Assembly (NCBI GenBank): GCA_963777975.1
Contig: CAVZSO010000009.1
Span: 1 to 64,000 of the forward strand
Length of the DNA: 64,000 nucleotides
DNA from: CSP1-4 sp963777975
GTDB lineage: Bacteria; Chloroflexota; Limnocylindria; Limnocylindrales; CSP1-4
Direction of reading: 5' to 3'
Made by a program: the position numbers and the translations under genes. The notes below the pieces were generated by a model. It made no database searches, had not been told where the DNA came from, and saw nothing but the letters and a program-made list of their open reading frames with translations. Of the stretch, positions 1 to 10,585 are shown in pieces. Within the stretch, counting starts at the first letter, position 1, and each line of letters starts with the position of its first letter.

Positions 1-143
1 TACCGCCACCACCAGCGCGCAGCCGGCGATGCTCGACAAGGGCGTGATCGTCGAGCGCGGCACGCACGAGGAGCTGCTGGCGCCCCGGCGGCCGCTATGC
101 GGAGCTGGTCGCCCGCGACGAAGGCTCCGCCGTCGTCGCCTGA
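1..143 (+). CDS. ABC transporter ATP-binding protein, C-terminal end (partial, frameshifted)
   Basis: Only the last part of the gene is in the window. The frame reads MLDKGVIVERGTHEELLA and, after a one-base frame change near 85-92, GRYAELVARDEGSAVVA with a TGA at 141-143. The D/KG-x-IVERGTHEELL stretch is the usual end of the nucleotide-binding domain of half-transporter ABC exporters, just after the H-loop. Substrate and fold of the membrane part cannot be judged. The bases before position 28 do not give a clean D/H-loop, so either another indel or a divergent sequence lies there. Confidence 0.6.
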
Positions 144-219
144 GCGCGCGCCGGCAAGGTCTGCGGCAAACCACGTACTGATCCGGGCTTCAGGTGCCGA
201 TGATGAAGTCGTGGCCCAG

Positions 220-788
220 ATGCATCGCATGCCGCTGACCCTCCGCGCGCTCGTGCTCGTGCCGCTGATGGCGGTGCTCGTCGACTCGATGCGGGCGACG
301 CTGGCCTGCGGCCCGCAGGCCCAGACGTGCCTGGAGGCCGCCGGCCGCGGCTGGCTCGGCGCGGCCGGGCTCGCGCTGCTCGGCGCCTACTCCGTCGTGC
401 TGGCGATCGCCGTCGCCCGGATCGCGGGCGGCGCGGCGGTCCGCGACCGGCCGCTGCCGATGCTGCGGCTGTGGCTCACCGGATCGCTCGGCGTCGCCGC
501 CGCGGTCGGCGGCCAGGCGCTGCTCGCCGAGATGACCGGCGACGCCGCGGCGCTCGGCGGCGGCTGGCTCCAGCTCGCCGCCTTCTGCGTCGCCGCCGGC
601 GGCGTGATCGCCCTCACCCTGCGGATCGCCCCGGCCGCCGCCGCGCGCTCGTCCGCGACCTGCGCCCCTCCGCACCGCGGATCGCGCTCCCGGGCACCCC
701 GGAGCCCGCCCTCCCGCTGCTGACGGTCACGACCGCAGCAACCCCGCGCACGCCGGCCACGGCCGAGCGAGCCCCACCCCACTCCTAG
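220..788 (+). CDS. hypothetical four-helix membrane protein
   Basis: Start chosen at ATG 220 (MHRMPLTLRALV), because upstream codons in this frame look non-coding. Four hydrophobic segments can be read: LRALVLVPLMAVLVD, AAGLALLGAYSVVLAIAVA, LTGSLGVAAAVGGQALL and LQLAAFCVAAGGVIALTL. A frame change near 645 is likely: it replaces an Arg/Ser-rich tail by ALVRDLRPSAPRIALPGTPE and takes the end to TAG 786-788. No family recognised. It is followed at once by a palindromic repeat that could end its transcript. Function unknown. Confidence 0.5.
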
Positions 789-793
789 ACGAA

Positions 794-823
794 CGCAAGA
801 AAGGGGTCAGACCCCCTTCTTGC
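794..823. repeat. palindromic repeat, copy 1 (core GGGGTCAGACCCC)
   Basis: An almost perfect inverted repeat, arms GCAAGAAAGGGGTC and GACCCCCTTCTTGC around a single A, begins 6 bases after the stop of the membrane protein. A second copy lies at 22735-22766, also straight after a stop codon. As RNA it forms a strong hairpin, so it may act as a terminator as well as being a dispersed repeat. Confidence 0.75.
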
Positions 824-897
824 ACCCCCGCCGCCCGACCGGCCGTGCGCGCCCGCCACGGCCAGCCCCTGTTCGTCTTCTCAAGGAGCAACCTCAG

Positions 898-1654
898 ATG
901 TCCAAGCAAGCTGCGATCGAGCGCCGCCGTGCGGTGCGCGTCGAGGCCGAGCGCGCCGCTCAGGCGCACGAGACCCGTACCAAGCGTCTGTGGCGGCTCG
1001 GAGCCGCCGTCGCGGCCGCCGTCATCCTTGCCGGCGCCGGGGTCGCCGTCTCCAGCAGCGGCGGCACGAAGCCCGCCCCGCCCGCCACCACCTCGTCGCT
1101 GCTGGCGGGGATCCCCGAGAACCACGGCGTGCTCGGCGACCCGAAGGCGCCGCTGACCGTCACCGAGTACGTCGACCTGCAGTGCCCGATCTGCGCGAAG
1201 GCGGCGCAGAGCACGGTCCCGGCGGTGATCAAGGACGAGGTGCGCTCCGGGAAGGTCAAGCTCCAGGTCCGCACGCTGAGCTTCCTCGGCGACGACTCGG
1301 TCCGCGCCGCCCGCGTCGCCGCCGGCGCCGAGCGCCAAGGCAAGCTGTGGCCGTTCCTGGAGGCCTTCTACGCCCGCCAGGGCACGGAGAACACCGGCTA
1401 CGTGACCGACGGCTTCCTGCGCGAGGTCTCGAAGGCGGCCGGCGTCGACGCCTCGCAGGCGATCGGCCAGGAAGAACTGCGCCTTCGCCGCCGCGCGGCT
1501 GCAGCGCGCGGACGCGGACGCGGCCCGCATGAACGTGCGGGGCACGCCGACGCTGACCGTCGAGCGCGGGAACGGCCCGGAGCGCGTGTTGCAGGCCAGC
1601 CCGCTCGACGCCGCGGCCGTCCAGGCCGAGCTCGATCAGGCGGCGGCCCGATGA
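898..1654 (+). CDS. DsbA-family thioredoxin-fold oxidoreductase (membrane anchored)
   Basis: Reads MSKQAAIERRRAVRVEAERA, one transmembrane segment (LWRLGAAVAAAVILAGAGVAV), then a thioredoxin fold with PLTVTEYVDLQCPICAKAA, so the active site is CPIC. The end MNVRGTPTLTVERGNG contains the cis-Pro loop GTPT of this family. A frame change near 1475 is needed to join both halves. Start ATG 898 has AAGGAG 10 bases upstream. The stop overlaps the next ATG (ATGA, 1651-1654), so it is translationally coupled to the VKOR gene. Expected role: making disulfides in exported proteins; reoxidised by VKOR (family knowledge). Confidence 0.85.
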
Positions 1655-2068
1655 GGGCCGCCGCGATCGGCGTCGCGCTCGCCGGCCTCGGCATCGCGAC
1701 CTACCTGACCGTCGTCCACTACACCGGCGGGCAGCCGGTCTGCGCGGTCGCCCACGGCTGCGCGACGGTGCAGGCCTCCGACTACGCGAAGCTCGGGGGC
1801 GTGCCCGTCGCTGCTCGGCGTGCTCGGCTACCTCGGCCTGCTCGTCGCGCTGGCCCGCGACGGAGAGGTATCGCGCACCGCGGCCGCGTTCCTCTCGCTC
1901 GCCGGGCTCGCGTTCTCGGGCTGGCTGACCTACGTGGAGATCGGGATCCTGAACGCGATCTGCATCTGGTGCGTGGGCTCGGCGATCTGCATGGCGCTGC
2001 TGTCGGTGCTGACCGTCGCCCGGATGCTCCGCGCGGAGCCCGCCGGGGGTGCGCTGTCGGCCCGTTGA
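1651..2068 (+). CDS. vitamin K epoxide reductase (VKOR) family protein
   Basis: Small multi-helix membrane protein. It begins MRAAAIGVALAGLGIATYLT, then YTGGQPVCAVAHGCATVQ with the loop cysteine pair, a SDYAKLGGVPV stretch, and the redox motif CIWC in the fourth helix (NAICIWCVGSAICMALLS). These are the hallmarks of bacterial VKOR. One or two bases are off near 1805-1812, where GVPV must continue as LLGVLGYLGLL. About 138 residues, normal for the family. It should pass electrons from the upstream DsbA-like protein to quinone. Confidence 0.88.
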
Positions 2069-2130
2069 CTCGTCCATCCGGCCAGCCGGGGCCGTCGCCG
2101 CCGCCCGCGCGCCTAGGGTGGGCACACCGT

Positions 2131-2836
2131 GCCCGCCCCCGCAGACGCCGGCCGTCCGCCGCGCTCGTCGTCGCGCTGCTCGCGCTCTTCGTCGCCGTCG
2201 GCGGGCCCGCGGAGGCGGCGCGGCTGATCGGCTCCAAGGACGTCAAGAACGGCTCGCTGAAGACCGAGGAACCTGTGCGCGCGCAACGCCGTAGAGACGC
2301 TGCAGGCGACCCCGCGGCGCTCGATCGCGGAGCGCGAGCTGCGCGACGGCGCCGTCGCGACCGCGAAGCTCCGCGACGGCGCGATCACCCCGGTGAAGAT
2401 CGCCCCGGCCGCGATCGGCTCGGCCCAGCTCGCGGTCGACGCCGTGGGTCCGCGCGAGCTGCGGGCCGGCGCCGCCGGCTCGGTCCAGCTCGCCGACGGG
2501 GCGGTGACGGGCGCGAAGGTCGCGGACGGCTCGCTCGACTCGCGCGACCTCGCTCGCTTCTCAGGCCGCTTCCGTGTGTCCGTGCCGGCCGTCCCGGCGC
2601 GCGAGTGCTGGTCGGGTGAGCCGGTCGGCCTGGCGCCGGAGGTCGCCGGCGCCGACCTCTCCGGCGACCTCGTGCTCGTCACGCCGGACGCCTCGTGGCC
2701 GGAGCGCTCGCTCGCCTTCACCGTGCGCGGCTCCGCGATCCGCTCGCGCTTCGTGCTCGCCGGCTGCAACGTGACCGGCGCGGCGACGGCGGCGGTCGAG
2801 GTCGGCTTCCGCTACGTCGTGATCGACCTGCCCTAG
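2131..2836 (+). CDS. secreted repeat protein of the KDVKNGSLK type
   Basis: A signal-peptide-like segment (ALVVALLALFVAVGGPAEA) is followed by ARLIGSKDVKNGSLKTED and a run of imperfect short repeats (LRDGAVATAKLRDGAI, AIGSAQLAVDAVG, SVQLADGAVTGAKVADGSL) suggesting a small beta-helix. The C-terminal part (about residues 150-235) is a separate domain with two cysteines. Frame changes lie near 2265-2330. The exact start is unclear; GTG near 2131 is a guess. Proteins opening this way are common in Solirubrobacterales but have no assigned function as far as I know. Its stop overlaps that of the convergent SDR by 4 bases. Confidence 0.6.
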
Positions 2837-3549
2837 AGGATCGTCGCGACGGTCCCGCCGTCGACCGACCACGCCGCGCCGGTCACCTTCGACGCGCGCT
2901 CGGAGCAGAGGAACGCCACGGCGGCGATCTCCTCGACCGTCGCAAGCGGCCGAGCGGGTCGCGCTCCTGGATCTCGATCGCCTCCTCGCGGCGATCCGCG
3001 CCCCGCCGCGGTCTGGTCGACCAGCGCGCCCTCGGCCGTCCACTGCCGCGCGCGACCGCGGCCGGGAGTCACGGCGTTGACGAGCACGCCGTGCGCGGCG
3101 TACGTGTCGGCGAACACGCGCGACAGCGAGAGCTGCGCGGCCTTCGTCACCGAGTAGGCGGCGTTGGTGAGCGACGGGCGCTTGCCGGCCGACGAGGCGA
3201 CGTTGACGATCCGCCCCCAGCCGCGCTCGGCCATGCCGGGCGCGAACGCGCGCATCAGCCGCATCGACGCCATCACGTGCAGCTCCCACTGGCCGTTCCA
3301 CTCGTCGTCGGTGAGGTCGTCGAGCCGCGGCGAAGCTCGTGCCGGCGTTGTTGACGAGGATGTCGACGGGCGCCCGGGCGAGCTCGGCGATCCGCTCCGC
3401 GGCGTCCGGCGCCGTGACGTCGATGCCGTCGCCCGCGACACGCGGACGACGCGCGCGCCCTCCGCCTCGAGCAGCGCGGCGGTCGCGGCGCCGATGCCGC
3501 GGCTCGCACCCGTGACGACCGCCATCCGGCCCTCGATCTCCAGGTCCAT
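2833..3549 (-). CDS. SDR family NAD(P)-dependent oxidoreductase
   Basis: N-terminus MDLEIEGRMAVVTGASRGIG is the TGxxxGIG dinucleotide site. NNAG is recoverable after a frame change near 3340. RIVNVASSAGKR supplies the catalytic Ser and AYSVTKAA the YxxxK pair. The end AAWSVDGGTVATIL is the classical SDR C-terminus. Frame changes near 3433, 3340, 3000 and 2945. About 240 residues, as expected. Substrate not predictable. It lies just downstream (about 10 bases) of the fructosamine-kinase gene on the same strand and may be the last gene of that operon. Confidence 0.82.
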   Translation of the reverse strand: MDLEIEGRMAVVTGASRGIGAATAALLEAEGARVVRVSRATASTSRRRTPRSGSPSSPGRPSTSSSTTPARASPRLDDLTDDEWNGQWELHVMASMRLMRAFAPGMAERGWGRIVNVASSAGKRPSLTNAAYSVTKAAQLSLSRVFADTYAAHGVLVNAVTPGRGRARQWTAEGALVDQTAAGRGSPRGGDRDPGARPARPLATVEEIAAVAFLCSERASKVTGAAWSVDGGTVATIL

Positions 3550-3559
3550 GCCCTGAGTC

Positions 3560-4898
<1,339 letters not shown>

Positions 4899-4902
<4 letters not shown>

Positions 4903-6048
4903 TGCAACCTCTCGACAATCATCGCCTGCCCCATCCCGCCGGCCACGCACATCGTCTCGAGACCGTTGGTGCCGTCGGTCGCGTCGAGGCCGTTCAGCAG
5001 CGTCGTCATGATTCTCGCGCCGGTCATGCCGAACGGGTGACCGAGGGCGATCGCGCCGCCGAACGGGTTGAGCTTCTCCGGGGTCGATCCCGCAGCTCGT
5101 CACGGCACGGCACGACCTGGGCGGCGAACGCCTCGTTGAGCTCCACCATGTCGATGTCGTCGATCGTCATCCCGGCCTGCTCGAGCACGCGCCGACCGCG
5201 GGGATCGGGCCGAGGCCCATGATCTCCGGCCGGATCGCGGCGACCGAGGAGGCGATGATGCGGGCGTTCGGCTTCACGCCCAGCCTCGCGGTCGCGTCGG
5301 ACATCACCAGCACGGCGGCCGCGCCGTCGTTGAGCGGGCACGCGTTGCCGGCCGTGACCGTGCCGCTCTCGGGGCGGAACACCGGCTTGAGCTCCGCCAG
5401 CTTCTCCATCGTCGTGCCGGGGCGCGGGCCGTCGTCGCGCGCGCCTCGGGCCGTGGCGTCGCTGACCGGGACGATCTCCGCGTCGAAGTGCCCGCCGTCG
5501 CGCGCCGCGACCGCGCGGTCCTGGGAGACGTCGGCCCACTCGTCCTGCGCCTCGCGGCAGACCTTGCAGCGCTGCGCCACGTTCTCGGCCGTCTTCCCCA
5601 TCGGGATGTAGACGTCGTAGGGCGCGCCGCTCGGAGCCGTCGAGCCTCGGGTGGGGTTCCCACGGCTCCGCGGCGGGGAAGCGCGACACGGCCTCGACGC
5701 CCGCCGCGACGTACTGGTCGCCCTCGCCGGCCTTGATCGCGTGGAACGCCATCCGGATCGTCTGCAGCGAGGAGGCGCAGAAGCGGTTGACGGTCGTCGC
5801 CGGCATGTGATGGTCGATCCCCGACAGCAGCTCGCGTTGCGGCCGACGTTGTCACCCGCTTCGCCCACCTGGAACCCGCAGCCCATCATGATGTCGTCGG
5901 TCTCGCCGAAGTCGACGCCGGGGTTGCGCTCGACGAGCGCCGTCAGCGGCACGGCCGCGAGGTCGTCCGTGCGGACGTCCTTGAGGGATCCCTTCGCCGC
6001 GCGCCCGATCGGCGTGCGGATCGCGTCGACGATGACGGCTTCAGGCAT
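4899..6048 (-). CDS. acetyl-CoA C-acyltransferase (thiolase)
   Basis: Begins MPEAVIVDAIRTPIGRAAKG. The active-site cysteine is in TVNRFCASSLQTIRMA. VELNEAFAAQ, a GHP motif (IALGHPFGMTGARI) and the C-terminal CVAGGMGQAMIVER complete the thiolase signature. About 383 residues after correcting frames near 5830, 5640, 5435, 5195 and 5085. ATG 6048 has AGGAG upstream and overlaps the end of the kinase gene by 8 bases. Role: beta-oxidation or acetoacetyl-CoA formation; why it sits behind pseudouridine genes is unclear. Confidence 0.9.
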
Positions 6049-6949
6049 TCGTCTCCTGTTGACTGACCAGTCGATCGGTCTCGAGGTCGGGCTCCGGGAA
6101 CGCCGACGGCGCGCGCCGCGAGCGCGCAGCCCGCCGCGAGCTGCTCCGCCGGCTCCGCCCCGGCCGCGCGGGCGGCGAGCAGCCCGGCGGCGAAGGCGTC
6201 GCCCGCGCCCGTGGTGTCGACCACCTCCGCGGGCTCGGCCGAGCAGCGCAGCACGCGCTCGCCGTCGCTCCAGACGGCGCCCGCCGCCCCGCACGTCACC
6301 ACCACCTCGCGCCCGCCGCCGGCGAGCATGCGGGCGGCGCGCGACGCGTCCGCCTCACGCGTCAGCACGCGCGCCTCGTCGGCGTTGGGGAGCAGCAGCG
6401 CCGCGCCGGCCGCCCAGTCCAGGAACGCGGGCTCGGCGGCCAGCGGGAGCGGCCGAGGAGGGATCGACCGAGACGGTCATCCCGCGCGCGGCGGCCAGCT
6501 CCAGCGCGCGCAGCATCGCCGGCCGCGAGCCGGGCCGCGGCGGCCGTAGCCGGTCAGATGCAGATGCTCGCCGTCCGCGAGCTCCGCGAGCTCGAGCGCG
6601 TCGTTGGCGCCCGCGTCGGGGATCATCGTGCGCTCGCCGCCCGGGTGCACGAGCACGATGCAGGTGCCGGTCGGGAGCTCCGCGTCGCGCTCGACCGCCA
6701 GCGAGACGCCGCCCAGCGCGGCGACCGCCGCATCCCCGAGCGGGTCCGCGCCCGCACGGCCGGCGAAGGCGACCCGCGCTCCCGCGTGCGCGAGCCAGGC
6801 GGCGACGTTGGCACCGAGCCGCCCTGGTGCTGCGCGATCCGCGCCGGCGTGTCGCTGCCGCGCGCCAGCTCGCCGGGCAGCGCCGCGACGACGTCGACCA
6901 TCAGGTCCCCGACCACCACGACGCGCGCGGCGGCCCCGCGCGCGCTCAC
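6041..6949 (-). CDS. PfkB-family carbohydrate kinase, probable pseudouridine kinase
   Basis: Ribokinase fold: VVVVGDLMVDVVAALPGELA at the N-terminus, GANVAAWLAHAGARVAFAGR, and the C-terminal anion-hole motif VVDTTGAGDAFAAGLL with the catalytic Asp. Frame changes near 6822, 6540, 6455 and 6105. Start GTG 6949 overlaps the psuG stop (GTGA). PfkB kinases coupled to PsuG are pseudouridine kinases (PsuK) in known pathways, so pseudouridine is the likely substrate; that is inference from context, the sequence alone shows only the family. Its stop overlaps the thiolase start. Confidence 0.8.
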
Positions 6950-7839
6950 ACCGCGGCGGCGGCGATCCGCGCCGCCAGCTCGGCGTTGCGCAGCACGATC
7001 CGCACGTTGACCTCGAGGCTCGCGCCACCGGTCTCGCGATGGAAGTGGTCGAGCAGGAACGGCGTCGCCTCCTTGCCCGTGGCGCCGGCGCGCTCCGCCG
7101 CGGCGAGGCCGTCCGCGAGCACGCGCGCGTGCAGCGCCGGGTCGAGCTGCTCGGCCTCCGGCAGCGGGTTGGCGACCACGATCCCGGCCTGATCGCCGAG
7201 CGCGGCGCGGGCGCGCACGACGGCCGCCGCCTCCTCGGGCGTGTCGACGCGCCACGGCGCCGGGTGGCCGGAGTCGGCAAGGTAGAAGCCGGGGAACGCA
7301 TCGGTGCCGTAGCCGAGCACGGTCACGTTGAGCGTCTCGAGCCGCTCGAGCGTCGCGCCGACGTCCAGGATCGACTTCACGCCCGCGCAGACGATCGTGA
7401 TCGGCGTCGCCGCCAGCGTGCCGAGGTCGGCCGACTCGTCCCACGTCTCGCGCGCCCCGCGATGGACGCCGCCGAGCCCGCCCGTGGCGAACACGCCGAT
7501 CCCCGCGCGCACGGCGAGCGACGAGGTGGCGGCGACCGTCGTCGCCCCGTGCGCGCCGCGCGCCAAAGCCGGCGGGAGGTCGCGCACGCCGCACTTGACG
7601 ACGTCGGGCGAGCTCGCGATCACCTCCAGCGCGGCGTCGTCGAGCCCGATCCTCACCTCGCCACCGACGAGCGCGATCGTGGCCGGCACGGCGCCCGCCG
7701 CGCGCACCGCGTCCTCGACCTCGCGCGCGACCGCGAGGTTGCGCGGGCGCGGCAGGCCGTGGGAGATGATCGTGCTCTCGAGGGCCACCACCGGGCGGCC
7801 GCTCGCGAGCGCTTCGGAGACCTCGTCATGGATGCGCAT
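6946..7839 (-). CDS. psuG: pseudouridine-5'-phosphate glycosidase
   Basis: Intact frame. The motif RPVVALESTIISHGLPRPRN near the N-terminus is diagnostic. Further blocks are GGEVRIGLDD, VKCGVRDLPPALARG, TTVAATSSLAVRAGI, FATGGLGGVHRG, CAGVKSILDVGATLE and GKEATPFLLDHFHRETGG. The enzyme splits pseudouridine 5'-phosphate into uracil and ribose 5-phosphate. Start: ATG 7839 preferred; an in-frame TTG at 7851 would add four residues but abut the palindrome at 7855-7877. First gene of a minus-strand chain with the PfkB kinase, thiolase, phosphatase and fructosamine kinase, all with overlapping starts and stops. Confidence 0.93.
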   Translation of the reverse strand: MRIHDEVSEALASGRPVVALESTIISHGLPRPRNLAVAREVEDAVRAAGAVPATIALVGGEVRIGLDDAALEVIASSPDVVKCGVRDLPPALARGAHGATTVAATSSLAVRAGIGVFATGGLGGVHRGARETWDESADLGTLAATPITIVCAGVKSILDVGATLERLETLNVTVLGYGTDAFPGFYLADSGHPAPWRVDTPEEAAAVVRARAALGDQAGIVVANPLPEAEQLDPALHARVLADGLAAAERAGATGKEATPFLLDHFHRETGGASLEVNVRIVLRNAELAARIAAAAV

Positions 7840-7854
7840 GTGCGGCGCCAACTC

Positions 7855-7877
7855 TAGGCGTAACGCTTGTACGCCTA
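7855..7877. promoter_or_regulatory. operator-like palindrome between psuG and msrA
   Basis: A perfect inverted repeat, TAGGCGTA, 7-base spacer, TACGCCTA, lies in the 55-base gap between the divergent psuG and msrA starts. Its place suggests a repressor or activator site that could control both directions. No regulator gene is adjacent. That it is an operator is inference from symmetry and position. Confidence 0.55.
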
Positions 7878-7894
7878 CCTAGACTCAGAGGTAC

Positions 7895-8557
7895 ATGTTC
7901 TTCACCCGCCACAAGACCAATCTGCTCGAGCCGGAGCAGGTCCTGCCCGGCCGCGAGACGCCGCATCCCCGTCCCGGATCGCCACGACGTGCTCGGGACG
8001 CCGCTCGAAGCCCCCGTTCCCCGACGGCCTCGAGACCGCCGTCTTCGGCATGGGCTGCTTCTGGGGCGCCGAGCGGATCTTCTGGCAGGCCGCCCGGCGT
8101 CTACACGACGGCCGTCGGCTACGCGGGCGGGCATCACGCCGAACCCGACCTACGAGGAGGTGTGCTCCGGCCGCACCGGCCACACCGAGGTCGTGCTCGT
8201 CGTCGTTCGACCCGCGCGCAGATCGCCTACGAGGCGATGCTGCAGGCTCTTCTGGGAGAACCACGACCCGACCCAGGGCATGCGCCAGGGCAACGACGTC
8301 GGCACCCAGTACCGCTCGGCGATCTACGCCACGACGCCGAGCGCAGCTCGAGGCGGCCGAGGCGTCGCGCGAGACCTACCAGGCGCGAGCTCGGCGACGC
8401 CGGGCTACGGCGAGATCACCACCGAGATCGCCGACGGCCGGCGACGTTCTACTACGCCGAGGACTACCACCAGCAGTACCTGGCCAAGAACCCGAACGGC
8501 TACTGCGGGCTCGGCGGCACCGGCGTCTCCTGCCCGATCGGGATCACCGCCGCCTGA
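7895..8557 (+). CDS. msrA: peptide-methionine (S)-S-oxide reductase MsrA
   Basis: The catalytic motif GMGCFWGAERIFW is present, followed by VYTTAVGYAGGITPNPTYEE, CSGRTGHTE, ENHDPTQGMRQGNDVGTQYR, and the C-terminal AEDYHQQYLAKNPNGYC. These are all hallmark blocks of MsrA, which repairs oxidised methionine. The gene has at least six frame changes between 7960 and 8445, among the densest in the window. Start ATG 7895, divergent from psuG. The stop overlaps the convergent YdeI-like gene by 14 bases. Confidence 0.92.
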   Translation: MFFTRHKTNLLEPEQVLPGRETPHPRPGSPRRARDAARSPRSPTASRPPSSAWAASGAPSGSSGRPPGVYTTAVGYAGGHHAEPDLRGGVLRPHRPHRGRARRRSTRAQIAYEAMLQALLGEPRPDPGHAPGQRRRHPVPLGDLRHDAERSSRRPRRRARPTRRELGDAGLRRDHHRDRRRPATFYYAEDYHQQYLAKNPNGYCGLGGTGVSCPIGITAA

Positions 8558-9117
8558 GAGGCGGCACCTCCTCGCCGGCGCGCGCGGACTCGATCAGCAT
8601 CGCGAGGCGGCGCTCGCGCGTCGCCTCGCGCTTGGCGCTGATCACCCAGCCACGACCGCGCGCCGGTAGGACGGCGCCGCGACCCTCGAAGTCCGCCTGC
8701 GCTCTCGAGTCCGCCGCCAGCGCCGCCGCGTAGGGCTCCGGCAGCGACTCCGGCCGCTCGCCCTGCTCGAACGAGTAGACGCCGGAGTGGGTCTCGGCGC
8801 GCCGCGAACGCCGCGCGCCCGGCGGCGGTCATCCTGCCCGCGGACTCGAGCTCCTCGACCCTGGCGACGTTGACCTTGCTCCACGTGCTGCTCGGCTTGC
8901 GCGGCGTGAAGCGGTTGCGGTAGCTGATCTCGTCGATCGGGTGGCGCATGCCGTCGATCCAGCCGAAGCACAGCGCCTCGTCCACCGCCTCCGACCACGT
9001 CATGGTCGGCAGTCCGTCGCCTTGGCGGAAGCCGACCCAGACCTCGGTCGCCGTCGCGTGGTGGGCCTCCAGCCACGCGCGCCACTGCGCCGTGGTCTCG
9101 AAGAAGTGCACCTCCAC
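8544..9117 (-). CDS. YdeI/OmpD-associated family protein
   Basis: Starts VEVHFFETTAQWRAWLEAHH and continues TEVWVGFRQGDGLPTMTWSE, ALCFGWIDGMRHPIDEISY, RFTPRKPSSTWSKVNVARVE. The block CFGWIDG followed by RFTPRKPxSxWSxxN is diagnostic for the YdeI (bacteriocin-protection, OmpD-associated) family. The C-terminal third needs two or three frame corrections (near 8805, 8660 and 8640). Start GTG 9117. The biochemical role of this family is poorly known. It faces the ABC1 kinase gene divergently. Confidence 0.85.
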
Positions 9118-9163
9118 GCCCCCAGTATGGTCCGCGATCTCCCCGATTCCGTAGTCCCCTGAC

Positions 9164-10573
9164 GTGCCGAAGGATCCGAAGGCTCCCCCCACCTCCCGCA
9201 TCGCCCGCACCGGGCGCGTCGGCGGCCTCGTCGCCGGCCAGAGCCTGCGCTGGGCCGGCACGCGCGCTGCGAACCTCGTGCGCTCGCCCGAGCGCGCGGA
9301 GGAGGCGACCGGCGAGCGCTCGGCGGCGCTGGCGCGCGAGCTCGTCGAGCAGCTCGGCCAGATGCGCGGCGCGGCGATGAAGGTCGGCCAGGTGCTCTCG
9401 ACCGTCGACTTCATGGCGATCCCGGAGGGCGAGCGCGAGGAGTTCAAGCGCACGCTCGCGTCGCTGCGCGACGAGGTGCCGCCGCTGCCCTTCAAGCGGA
9501 TGGAGAAGCTGCTGCGCGACGAGCTCGGGATCCCGCTCTCGGAGGCCTTCGCCGACTTCGAGCCCGAGGCGTTCGCGGCCGCCTCGATCGGCCAGGTGCA
9601 CCGCGCCGTCACGCACGATGGGCGGCGCGTCGCGGTCAAGGTCCAGTACCCGGGCGTCGCCGAGGCGGTCGAGACCGACCTGCGCAACCTGCAGGTGCTG
9701 CTGCCGCTGGTCAAGCGGCTCGCGCCAGGGCTCGACGTCAAGGCGCTCGCCGCCGAGCTGCGCGAGCGGATCGCGGAGGAGCTCGACTACGAGATCGAGG
9801 CGCAGAACCACCGCGCCGTCGAGCGCGCCTGGCGCGGGCACCCGCTGGCGTACGTGCCGCCCGTCGACACCTCGCTCTCGAGCCGCCGCGTGCTCGTCAC
9901 GGAGCTGATCGAGGGGAAGCGCTTCGAGGAGGTCAAGCAGCTCCCCGAGCCCGAGCGCGACCGCTTCGCCGAGATCGTCTTCCGCTTCTTCTTCGGCACG
10001 CTCGCCCACCTGCGGCGCGCGGCGGGCGACCCGCACCCCGGGAACTACCTGCTGCTCGCCGACGGCCGCGTCGGCTTCCTCGACTTCGGGCTGATGCGCG
10101 TCGTCGACGCCGACTACCTGGAGACCGAGCGCGAGATCGCCCGCGCCGCCGCGGCCCTCGACGCCGCGGGCACCCACGCCGCGCTGGCCGCCGCGGGCTA
10201 CCTCCCCGACCCGCGCGCGTTCGAGCCCGAGCGCCTGCTCGCCCAGATCCGGACCGCGGGCGAGTGGTACTTCACGCCGGGCTTCTCCCGCCTGTCCCCG
10301 GGCTCCGTCGCGGACCTGATGGAGCGCGCCTCCTCCCCGCGCTCGGACTTCTACGAGGAGATGCGCCAGGAGACCGTGCCGCCCCAGGCGCTGCTCATCC
10401 GCCGCATGGAGGGCCTGGTGCTGGCGGTGCTGGGCGAGCTGCGGGCCGGCGGCGACTGGGGTCCGCTGGCCGCGGAGTACTACGACGGTGCGCCGCCCTC
10501 GACCCCGCTGGGGGAGCAGGACGCGGCCTTCTGGACGAACGACGGGCTGGCGCGCGGCGCGGGAGCGTCATAG
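9164..10573 (+). CDS. ABC1/UbiB-family atypical kinase
   Basis: Intact 469-residue frame from GTG 9164. It shows the KxGQ signature MKVGQVLSTVDFM, the Ala-rich loop AAASIGQVHRA, the lysine strand VAVKVQYPG, the catalytic GDPHPGNYLLL, and the metal-binding LDFGLM. These define the ABC1 (UbiB/ADCK3) family of ATPases/kinases linked to quinone or lipid metabolism in other organisms. No membrane segment is obvious at the C-terminus, unlike E. coli UbiB. Neighbours give no pathway clue. Confidence 0.93.
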   Translation: MPKDPKAPPTSRIARTGRVGGLVAGQSLRWAGTRAANLVRSPERAEEATGERSAALARELVEQLGQMRGAAMKVGQVLSTVDFMAIPEGEREEFKRTLASLRDEVPPLPFKRMEKLLRDELGIPLSEAFADFEPEAFAAASIGQVHRAVTHDGRRVAVKVQYPGVAEAVETDLRNLQVLLPLVKRLAPGLDVKALAAELRERIAEELDYEIEAQNHRAVERAWRGHPLAYVPPVDTSLSSRRVLVTELIEGKRFEEVKQLPEPERDRFAEIVFRFFFGTLAHLRRAAGDPHPGNYLLLADGRVGFLDFGLMRVVDADYLETEREIARAAAALDAAGTHAALAAAGYLPDPRAFEPERLLAQIRTAGEWYFTPGFSRLSPGSVADLMERASSPRSDFYEEMRQETVPPQALLIRRMEGLVLAVLGELRAGGDWGPLAAEYYDGAPPSTPLGEQDAAFWTNDGLARGAGAS

Positions 10574-10585
10574 GCTGCCGCGTCG

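Noticed and set aside
7895..8557. Programmed frameshifting in msrA and similar genes
   Set aside because: Shifts are numerous, in both directions, at random sites without slippery heptamers, and occur in unrelated genes: consensus errors are a simpler cause.
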